Below are positions 1 through 5,985 of a stretch of DNA of 6,579 nucleotides, one piece after another (position 1 is the first letter of the stretch; each line of letters starts with the position of its first letter). Source of the DNA: Saprospiraceae bacterium. Lineage in GTDB: Bacteria > Bacteroidota > Bacteroidia > Chitinophagales > Saprospiraceae. The stretch spans positions 1 to 6,579 of the forward strand of contig JAHDII010000192.1 in NCBI GenBank assembly GCA_020630895.1, written 5' to 3'. The notes beneath the pieces are model-generated. The model saw only the letters and a program-made list of their open reading frames with translations. It did not search any database and had not been told where the DNA came from. The position numbers and the translations under genes are program-made.

Positions 1-22
1 AAGATTGATTAGATTTAATTTT

Positions 23-1735
23 TTATGCTTCTTGAGCATCAGCAAAACCATTTTCTAAATTACCTGTAGTTATAAATAAATAAGAACGATTGGCATAGGT
101 AGAAACTAGGGTTGATAAATTGACATCTTTTAATTCAAATACTTTATTAAAATCTTCTAATGCTTTTTGATTTTGTCCTATATTGACATAAGTAATTCCT
201 CTATTAAAATAAATTTCTGCTCTTTCATCATCTAATGCTAAGCCTTTATTAAAAGTATTTAGTGCATCTTCATATCTTCCTAAAGAGCCGTAAGCAGTTC
301 CTAATAATTCAAAAGAAACGGCTTTTTTTCCAATACCTGCTGCAATTTCTAAATCTTTCATGGCTTCTTCAACACGTCCTATTTTTCCTAATTCACTTCC
401 TCTATTTCCATAAGCGTCTTCAATTTTTCCAGGATATTTTTTAATGACATCAGACCAAAGAGCAATACTATTATCCCAAACATTATTTTGATGATAAGAA
501 GTGTATCCTAAAAATGATACATAAAGTCCTAAAACTATTTTTATTAAAATATCATAAGAAGAAAAATGTTTCAATAAATATTGGCAACCTAATCCTAATA
601 AAAAGAATAAACCGATATAAGGAATATAAGTAAATCTATCTGCTAAAAATCCTTGACCTGCTCCAAAAAATTGTAATACAAAAGCGATATTAAAAAAGAA
701 AAATAAAAATCCAAAAATAAAAATTCTTGTTTTTTTATGACTTAAATATAATACAACTCCTAGTACAATAAATAGAGGAATTGTCAAATAATGCAAAATA
801 CCAATTTTGTCAGGATAAGGATAAACAACTGTTGTTTCAAAAGGATAAATTAATTTTACAATATAAATCCAAAAAGAATAAAAAGCCATTGAAAATCTTT
901 CTAATAAAGTAAAATCTTTAGTAGCGGCATCTAGAGAATCATTTCCTGATAATAATATTACTCCATATAATCCTATTGCAGCTGATAAAAGGAAAAAAGG
1001 AATTTTTTCAATTATTAATTTTAAATTCATTTCTCTTTTAAAATAATAATCGATAACTAAAAAAGAAAGGGGTAAAGAAACCGCTTGAATTTTTGAAAAT
1101 AATGCCAAAATAAATAAAGGGAAAATCCAATAAAAATATTTTTTATTTTTAGTTTTTATAAAATAAATATAATTGACAATAGCTGCTAAATAAAAAGCTC
1201 CAAAGAGTACATCTTTTCTTTCTGTTGCCCAAGCAATAGATTCTACTCGCATGGGGTGTATTCCAAATAAAAGTGCGGCAAATAAAGCAGGTATTTTTTT
1301 TAATCCTAATAATAGAAAAATCCAATAAACAAAAAAGGTACAAACTAAATGTAAAATAATATTATTGACATGGGTTACTTGAGAATTTAATCCAAAAAAA
1401 TGATGTTCTACAGCAAAAGAAAAAATACTTAAAGGATTATAACCTCCAAGAACATCAGAAGTAAAAATAGCTTTAATTGTTCCTAGAGTTAAAGGTTGAG
1501 TTACATTGACATTTTTAAAAATATTTGAACCATCATCCCAATTTACAAACTCATTATTTATAGCAGTACTAAAAACAATTGCTGTGAAAATTAAAGTAAT
1601 AAATAAATAAATGAGATTGTCTTTAGGGTTCCAAGGTGTGGGCAATGAATTTATTTTTTTTTGAGCTTTTGCTTGTTCTTTTACTTCCCTTTTAGTTCTC
1701 TTTTTCGTTCCTTTTTTTTGATGATGTTTTGCCAT
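23..1735 (-). CDS. TMTC-like polytopic membrane protein with C-terminal TPR repeats, possibly truncated
   Basis: This is an inner-membrane protein of 570 residues that resembles the TMTC/GT-C glycosyltransferase architecture. A Lys/Arg-rich tail (1-37) precedes about ten to twelve hydrophobic segments, the first at 41-60 and the last near 396-411. The first periplasmic loop has an acidic FVNWDD motif (63-68), comparable to the acidic loop of GT-C enzymes. A conserved HPMRVESIAWATERKD block (160-175) matches the TMTC pattern. TPR units follow at about 438-471, 472-505 and 506-539, and a fourth begins near 545. The likely role, by inference, is lipid-linked sugar transfer or a TPR scaffold; donor and acceptor are unknown. 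The ATG at 1733-1735 gives a normal basic N-terminus. The stop falls inside TPR 4, and the next in-frame codons read KIKSNQS, so the gene may once have been longer. A separate promoter probably drives it. The family call is good; enzymatic activity is uncertain. Confidence 0.8.
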   Translation of the reverse strand: MAKHHQKKGTKKRTKREVKEQAKAQKKINSLPTPWNPKDNLIYLFITLIFTAIVFSTAINNEFVNWDDGSNIFKNVNVTQPLTLGTIKAIFTSDVLGGYNPLSIFSFAVEHHFFGLNSQVTHVNNIILHLVCTFFVYWIFLLLGLKKIPALFAALLFGIHPMRVESIAWATERKDVLFGAFYLAAIVNYIYFIKTKNKKYFYWIFPLFILALFSKIQAVSLPLSFLVIDYYFKREMNLKLIIEKIPFFLLSAAIGLYGVILLSGNDSLDAATKDFTLLERFSMAFYSFWIYIVKLIYPFETTVVYPYPDKIGILHYLTIPLFIVLGVVLYLSHKKTRIFIFGFLFFFFNIAFVLQFFGAGQGFLADRFTYIPYIGLFFLLGLGCQYLLKHFSSYDILIKIVLGLYVSFLGYTSYHQNNVWDNSIALWSDVIKKYPGKIEDAYGNRGSELGKIGRVEEAMKDLEIAAGIGKKAVSFELLGTAYGSLGRYEDALNTFNKGLALDDERAEIYFNRGITYVNIGQNQKALEDFNKVFELKDVNLSTLVSTYANRSYLFITTGNLENGFADAQEA

Positions 1736-1765
1736 TGATTTTTGTTTTCTTCATTAGACGTACAC

Positions 1766-1797
1766 TAAATTAAACATTTTTTATTTTTAAAAGCAAA
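1766..1797 (-). promoter_or_regulatory. Candidate Bacteroidota-type promoter for the TMTC-like gene
   Basis: On the minus strand, TTTG (1797-1794) is followed after 20 bases by TAAATTTA (1773-1766). This matches the Bacteroidota sigma consensus TTTG / TAnnTTTG except for the last base. It sits in the 63-base gap after the DUF434 gene, and transcription would start about 25 bases before the ATG at 1735. There is no hairpin terminator in the gap, so readthrough from the upstream operon is also possible. Such motifs arise by chance in A/T-rich DNA. Confidence 0.4.
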
Positions 1798-1798
1798 A

Positions 1799-2497
1799 TT
1801 ACACTTCAATAATTTGTGGATTAGGAATTTTATGTTCAATAATATACGCACCCAAATTGAACCAATGTTGTACTTGATTTAATATCCATCCATCAGAAGA
1901 AATGACAATATTTTTGCTTTGTGCTAAAACCGTATCAGGATTATATACCAATTCTACGTTCCAATTTCCTTCACTAATTTCCATTAATTTGGTTTTTAAT
2001 CTGCCACTATTCGAAATCGGTTGATCCAAATACCAAGTAATAGAATGGACTTGCATTTCCTCTAAAGTATTTTTAATTAAAAGAATCGCTTGTTCTGTTT
2101 TCATGACTCTTTTATAGGTACTATGAACACTTGAAATATCTCTATAGCAAGTATCTCTTCCTTTAAAAATATAAGCTCCTGATAATGCACTTTCAAGAAG
2201 AATTAAAAGATTAAACCCATCAATTGCTATATTTTTATGTTGAAGAAAATTAATATGACAAGACGATTGTTGGCGGGTTACAATTTCTGTATCACTAGAG
2301 CTTATTCGAGAAATAGCATTTCGTTGTCTATGGTTCAATTGATACCGATTGCCTACCAATTGTAGAGCAGAATTCATAGCATATCCTCTGGTTAAAAGAA
2401 AGCATAAATCATCTACTGCTTCCTTGAAAATGGGATGCCATTTTTTTGCAAAAAGTTTATCATCGCTAGATTGTTTTCCCCTGTTTCTATTTGCCAA
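1799..2497 (-). CDS. DUF434 / DUF5616 domain protein, possible PIN-like fold
   Basis: I recognise this 232-residue protein as the uncharacterised DUF434 family (COG2454-like), which has no established function. The N-terminal DUF434 part (about 20-75) includes FKEAVDDLCFLLTRGY. The C-terminal part (about 85-225) has spaced acidic positions: IDGFNLL (D93), GRDTCYRD (113-120), WYLDQP (D158) and ISSDGWIL (D202). The pattern of a beta-strand Asp, a middle Asp and a late SxD resembles PIN/NYN nucleases, so a metal-dependent RNase-like fold is my inference. It appears cytosolic, with no signal peptide or membrane segment. The start codon is TTG at 2497-2495. An in-frame TAA lies two codons upstream, and the next Met (residue 41) is inside the DUF434 domain. 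The gene begins 19 bases after otsAB and is probably co-transcribed with it. The family call is firm; the function is unknown. Confidence 0.85.
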   Translation of the reverse strand: MANRNRGKQSSDDKLFAKKWHPIFKEAVDDLCFLLTRGYAMNSALQLVGNRYQLNHRQRNAISRISSSDTEIVTRQQSSCHINFLQHKNIAIDGFNLLILLESALSGAYIFKGRDTCYRDISSVHSTYKRVMKTEQAILLIKNTLEEMQVHSITWYLDQPISNSGRLKTKLMEISEGNWNVELVYNPDTVLAQSKNIVISSDGWILNQVQHWFNLGAYIIEHKIPNPQIIEV

Positions 2498-2518
2498 TTT
2501 TTAGATTCTTTTTAGATT
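2498..2518 (-). repeat. Short tandem direct repeat in the otsAB-DUF434 junction
   Basis: The ten-base unit AATCTAAAAA (minus strand) occurs at 2518-2509 and 2507-2498, separated by one base. It fills almost the whole gap between the otsAB stop and the TTG start and overlaps the TAA of otsAB. It supplies the A-rich leader ahead of the TTG, in the position where Bacteroidota use A-rich rather than GGAGG-type ribosome contacts. A small local duplication is the simplest explanation. Confidence 0.6.
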
Positions 2519-4697
2519 AAGAAGCATTCAATTCCTTTAAAAGTTCCCTTACATCTTGAACGGATAAAATATTAAATTTTGCGATTGTTTTTTGTATACC
2601 TACTTTAATTGTGTAAGCATTTTTAGGCAGAACTTTAAAAATATCTTCATCTGTATGATCATCACCAATAGCTAAAATAAAATCCCAATGTTGTTGACGC
2701 AACCAATTCAATGTTGCTTTTCCTTTATTGACTCCGGCATTTTTTATTTCTACAACTTTATTTCCTTCAAGTACTTGTAAATCTAAATTGGCAGTTAAAT
2801 ACAATAAAACATCTCGATATTCTCGAATTCTTTTTTCACTTAAATCTTTATCAATTTTTCTATAATGCCAAGCGAGAGAATAATCTTTTTCTTCAATAAA
2901 AGATCCAGGCGTTCGTTCTACTAAATCTTCTAAAACAGGACGAACTTTCTTTTTCCAAGATTTGAATAAATTCCGGCTAACTTTCCAATCTTTTCCTTTT
3001 TTAATCCAAACACCATGTTCTGCTGCCATATCAATTTCAAGTGGTGACATCCATTCATTTAATGTCTCTTTATCTCGTCCACTAATAATGACTAATTTAT
3101 TTTTTTTATCTTTTTTAATATTCAATAAAATATTCATGAGTTCATCATCTGGAATAACAGCTTTAGGATCAGTTTTAAAATCCATTAAAGTACCATCATA
3201 ATCTAAAATGATTAAACGGTTTTGAGCTTGTTGAAAATGATGAATTAATTTTTCTCTTTCACTTGCTCCTTTTTTGAGTGTTAAAACCATTTTATTTTGA
3301 TATTCAGCAATCTTCATTTGATCATAAATAAATGTTTCTGCCCAGTTAGAAACCGTTCTAAGTTTCATTCTGTCTTGCATTGTTTTTAAACGTCTTTCTT
3401 GATCTTCTTCAGACATATTTAATGCTTTATGCAAGGCAGAAACAATATCATTAATATCATGAGGATTTACAATAATTGCGTCGGTTAATTCATCAGAAGC
3501 TCCTGCCATTTCACTTAAAATTAAAACTCCTTTTTTAGATATTTCTTTAGAAGCAATAAATTCTTTGGCCACTAAATTCATTCCATCTCTAAGGGGCGTA
3601 ATGAGGGCAATATCAGCAATACGATACAGAGAACTTAAATCAGCAAAAGAAAAAGAACGATAAAAATATAAAATAGGATCCCAATTAAAAGAACTATAAA
3701 TTCCCATGAGTCTGCCTACTAATTTTTCTACTTCTTCTTTTAATTCTTGGTATTGATCGACATTAGAACGCGAAGGAACAACAATCATTACTAATGTAAT
3801 TTTGCCTACATATTCAGGATAAGTTTCTAGAAATTGAGCATAAGCTTTTATCCGTTCAGGAATTCCTTTTGTGTAATCTAATCTATCAATAGATAAAATA
3901 AGCTGTACTTCTTTTTTTGTAAATTGTTCTTCTTCTGTAGTTTCGTTTTTAGGAATAAAATTTTTGGGATAAGCATATTTTTGATAATTAATTCCCATAG
4001 GATACACATCAACATTGACAATTCTATTTTGAATGGTTAGTTTTCCTAAATCGTGTTCATGTCCTACAATTCTATAAACAGCACTCAAAAAATGACGCAT
4101 ATAACCAAAGGTATGAAATCCGATTTGGTCAGCTCCTAAAACGCCTTCTAATATTTCTTTACGCCAGGGTAATATCCTAAATACTTCATAACTGGGAAAT
4201 GGAATATGAAGAAAAAAACCAATAGAAATTTTAGGAGATTTTTTTCGTATTAAATGAGGAAGTAGCATCAATTGATAATCATGAACCCAGACAATATCAT
4301 CAGGTAATATGATTTTTTCAACAGCCTCTGCAAATTTCTGATTGACTTCTTGGTAGGATTTCCAAAACTCATCTTTGTAAGTAGTATATTGAGTAAAATA
4401 ATGAAAATGGGGCCAAATGACTTTATTACTGAATCCATCATAATACAATTCTTTTTCTTTTTCAGATAAAAAAACAGGAATTAAATTTTTGTCTTCTAAT
4501 GATTTTTGAATTGCTGTTTTTTCCCAATCTTCATCAATTGTTTTACCAGGCCATCCTACCCAAATTTTATCAATATCATAAGCTAACGAATTCAGTCCTG
4601 TGGCTAAACCACCAGCACTTGGATGATAAAATAATTCCCCATCTTTTTTATTAATCGTTATGGGTAATCTATTAGATATGATAATGAGTCGTGCCAT
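2517..4697 (-). CDS. otsAB: Bifunctional trehalose-6-phosphate synthase / trehalose-6-phosphate phosphatase
   Basis: This cytosolic fusion makes trehalose. OtsA joins UDP-glucose and glucose-6-phosphate into trehalose-6-phosphate, and OtsB removes the phosphate. The GT20 synthase domain spans about 1-470. Its motifs are ISNRLPI (R10), SAGGLATGL (27-35), WVGWPG (46-51), WVHDYQ (137-142), DRLDYTKG (271-278, with R272 and K277) and the donor site RDGMN..KE (D371, E379). The HAD phosphatase domain spans about 490-726. It has motif I DYDGT (499-503, nucleophile D499), motif II ISGR (538-541), the NKGKA lysine block (657-661) and motif IV GDDHTDED (678-685). All expected catalytic residues appear present, and 726 residues is normal for such fusions. 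The ATG at 4697 shares its A with the moeZ stop (TAATG), implying translational coupling. A weak AGGA lies about 8 bases upstream. Trehalose suggests osmotic or desiccation stress protection, but no stress-specific promoter is visible. Confidence 0.97.
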   Translation of the reverse strand: MARLIIISNRLPITINKKDGELFYHPSAGGLATGLNSLAYDIDKIWVGWPGKTIDEDWEKTAIQKSLEDKNLIPVFLSEKEKELYYDGFSNKVIWPHFHYFTQYTTYKDEFWKSYQEVNQKFAEAVEKIILPDDIVWVHDYQLMLLPHLIRKKSPKISIGFFLHIPFPSYEVFRILPWRKEILEGVLGADQIGFHTFGYMRHFLSAVYRIVGHEHDLGKLTIQNRIVNVDVYPMGINYQKYAYPKNFIPKNETTEEEQFTKKEVQLILSIDRLDYTKGIPERIKAYAQFLETYPEYVGKITLVMIVVPSRSNVDQYQELKEEVEKLVGRLMGIYSSFNWDPILYFYRSFSFADLSSLYRIADIALITPLRDGMNLVAKEFIASKEISKKGVLILSEMAGASDELTDAIIVNPHDINDIVSALHKALNMSEEDQERRLKTMQDRMKLRTVSNWAETFIYDQMKIAEYQNKMVLTLKKGASEREKLIHHFQQAQNRLIILDYDGTLMDFKTDPKAVIPDDELMNILLNIKKDKKNKLVIISGRDKETLNEWMSPLEIDMAAEHGVWIKKGKDWKVSRNLFKSWKKKVRPVLEDLVERTPGSFIEEKDYSLAWHYRKIDKDLSEKRIREYRDVLLYLTANLDLQVLEGNKVVEIKNAGVNKGKATLNWLRQQHWDFILAIGDDHTDEDIFKVLPKNAYTIKVGIQKTIAKFNILSVQDVRELLKELNAS

Positions 4698-4699
4698 TA
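4695..4699 (-). promoter_or_regulatory. TAATG stop/start overlap coupling moeZ to otsAB
   Basis: The moeZ TAA (4699-4697) and the otsAB ATG (4697-4695) share one adenine. Such termination-reinitiation junctions usually let one ribosome pool translate both cistrons. No strong Shine-Dalgarno sequence is present beyond AGGA within the end of moeZ, which also favours coupling. The overlap is seen directly; coupling is inferred. Confidence 0.7.
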
Positions 4700-5803
4700 T
4701 ATATTTCCTATTTCTCTTCTAAATTCTAAAATTCCTCCTTTCAAATTATATAAATTTTCAAAAGGATATAAATTCTGTAATATTGATATGGCTTTTGCAC
4801 TTCTCATACCACTTCTACAATGTATAATTACTTTTTTATCGGTATCAATACGATTGATATTTTGTTCTATTGTAGATAAAGGAATTAAAATGCCTTCTAA
4901 ATTGTCATTTGAATATTCTTCATCTTCTCTAACATCAATGAGTTGAAAATCAATTTCGTTCCGAATTAAAGAATATAATTCTCTGACTGAAATTTCTTGA
5001 ATACTATGATTCATACCACAAAATTCTTGATAATTAATTAATTTTTTGATTTCAATATTTGTTTTTTTTATTTTAATTGTTTGACTTATAAAATGTGCTA
5101 CATCAAAAATAAATAATTGATTCGCTAATGGTTGCCCAACAGATGTAATAATTTTAATTACTTCGGCTGCTTGGATGCTTCCAATAATTCCAGGTAAAAT
5201 TCCTAGTACTCCTGTTTCAGCACAATTAGGTACTGAATTGGGGGGTGGGGGCTCTGGAAAAATATCTCTATAATTAGCTCCTCTAGTACCATCAGAAAAT
5301 AAATAATTAAAAACAGCTACTTGTCCTTCAAATTTAAAAATGGAGGCATAAACATTGATTTTATTTAAAATGACACAAGCATCATTGACAAGGTATCTTG
5401 TAGGAAAATTATCTGTTCCATCTGCCACAATATCATAATTATTAATAATTTCTAAAGCATTTTGAGGATGAAGAGGTGTATTATAAGTCGTAATTTGAAT
5501 CAAAGGATTGAGTTGTGATAACCTTTTTTTAGCTACCTCAACTTTTAATTGTCCTACATCATCTGTAGTGTATAAAATTTGTCTTTGCAGATTAGAAATA
5601 TCTACAATATCAAAATCAACAATTCCTATGTTTCCTACTCCGGCAGCAGCTAAATAATATAATAATGGTGCTCCTAATCCTCCTGCTCCAACAACTAAAA
5701 CTTTGGCTTGTTTTAATTTCAATTGCCCTTCAATATTGATTTCAGGAAGAATAATATGTCTGCCGTATCTATTTAATTCCTCTTCTGATAATTGTTGTTT
5801 CAT
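4697..5803 (-). CDS. moeZ: MoeZ-type adenylyltransferase/sulfurtransferase (ThiF/MoeB + rhodanese)
   Basis: This 368-residue cytosolic enzyme adenylates the C-terminal Gly-Gly of small sulfur-carrier proteins (MoaD-, ThiS- or CysO-like) and can pass sulfur to them. The E1-like domain (about 1-255) has the ATP-binding loop GAGGLG (39-44), DFDIVDISNLQRQ (63-75), K87, the TDNF motif (130-133) and the Cys loop VPNCAETGVLG (C194). The C-terminal rhodanese domain (about 268-368) has LIDVRE (288-293), the active loop CRSGMR (329-334, C329) and the closing GGI motif (356-358). The zinc-binding CxxC pairs of E. coli MoeB are absent; the first site reads NYRD (177-180), as in MoeZ-type and cyanobacterial relatives. 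It could equally be annotated MoeB or ThiF, and the partner carrier is not in the window. The ATG at 5803 places RYGRHIILP at the expected N-terminal position. It is the first gene of the probable moeZ-otsAB-DUF434 operon. Confidence 0.93.
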   Translation of the reverse strand: MKQQLSEEELNRYGRHIILPEINIEGQLKLKQAKVLVVGAGGLGAPLLYYLAAAGVGNIGIVDFDIVDISNLQRQILYTTDDVGQLKVEVAKKRLSQLNPLIQITTYNTPLHPQNALEIINNYDIVADGTDNFPTRYLVNDACVILNKINVYASIFKFEGQVAVFNYLFSDGTRGANYRDIFPEPPPPNSVPNCAETGVLGILPGIIGSIQAAEVIKIITSVGQPLANQLFIFDVAHFISQTIKIKKTNIEIKKLINYQEFCGMNHSIQEISVRELYSLIRNEIDFQLIDVREDEEYSNDNLEGILIPLSTIEQNINRIDTDKKVIIHCRSGMRSAKAISILQNLYPFENLYNLKGGILEFRREIGNI

Positions 5804-5825
5804 TATTATTAGTTAATCAATTTCT

Positions 5826-5833
5826 GAAAGATA
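5826..5833 (-). promoter_or_regulatory. Weak candidate -7 element upstream of moeZ
   Basis: TATCTTTC on the minus strand matches the Bacteroidota -7 box TAnnTTTG except at the last base. It lies 22 bases before the moeZ ATG, after the nrdA terminator, where an operon promoter is expected. No TTTG is found at the matching -33 distance, so the element is only suggestive. Confidence 0.25.
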
Positions 5834-5895
5834 CAATTATAAAATATTAAAATCTATTTTTATTGATGTTCTATAATAAATCTTGAATTTCTATT

Positions 5896-5926
5896 AAAAA
5901 AGCCATCTCTTACTCAAGAGATGGCT
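5896..5926 (-). terminator. Intrinsic terminator of nrdA
   Basis: A perfect 11-bp inverted repeat (5901-5911 with 5916-5926) closes a 4-base loop. On the minus strand the transcript stem reads AGCCATCTCTT, then GAGT, then AAGAGATGGCT, followed directly by a run of six T (5901-5896, the first T being the last stem base). The T run lies only on the minus-strand exit side, so the signal ends transcription coming from nrdA. It isolates nrdA from moeZ, 60 bases after the nrdA stop. Confidence 0.9.
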
Positions 5927-5938
5927 CAAACATGCTTG

Positions 5939-5976
5939 AAAAGCGGCTAAACTAGGCTGTAGTTCAATCAGCTTTT
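5939..5976 (-). other. Possible nested hairpin in the nrdA 3' untranslated region
   Basis: Between the nrdA stop and the terminator, AAAAGC (5939-5944) can pair with GCTTTT (5971-5976), enclosing an inner 5-bp stem AACTA / TAGTT (5950-5954 with 5960-5964). Together with the terminator this would fold the whole 3' tail. The stems are short and the inner loop is unpaired, so this could be chance; it might protect the mRNA 3' end. Confidence 0.25.
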
Positions 5977-5985
5977 ACGATTTAA

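Noticed and set aside
262..444. Open frame on the + strand (60 codons)
   Set aside because: It is antisense to the TPR region of the membrane protein, rich in Phe/Leu from A/T-rich complement, with no recognisable family.
1149..1343. Alternative minus-strand frame of 64 codons
   Set aside because: It lies wholly inside the membrane-protein gene in another frame, which has strong motifs throughout; no sign of a real overlapping gene.
1736..1798. Terminator between the DUF434 gene and the membrane-protein gene
   Set aside because: I looked for an inverted repeat followed by a T run on the minus strand and found no convincing stem.
2962..3201. Open frame on the + strand (79 codons)
   Set aside because: It is antisense to the catalytic OtsB HAD domain, whose motifs are clear; composition is that of a shadow.
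5836..5841. E. coli-like -10 box TATAAT upstream of moeZ on the minus strand
   Set aside because: No TTGACA-like box lies about 17 bases upstream, and Bacteroidota primary sigma factors use a different consensus; chance in A/T-rich DNA.
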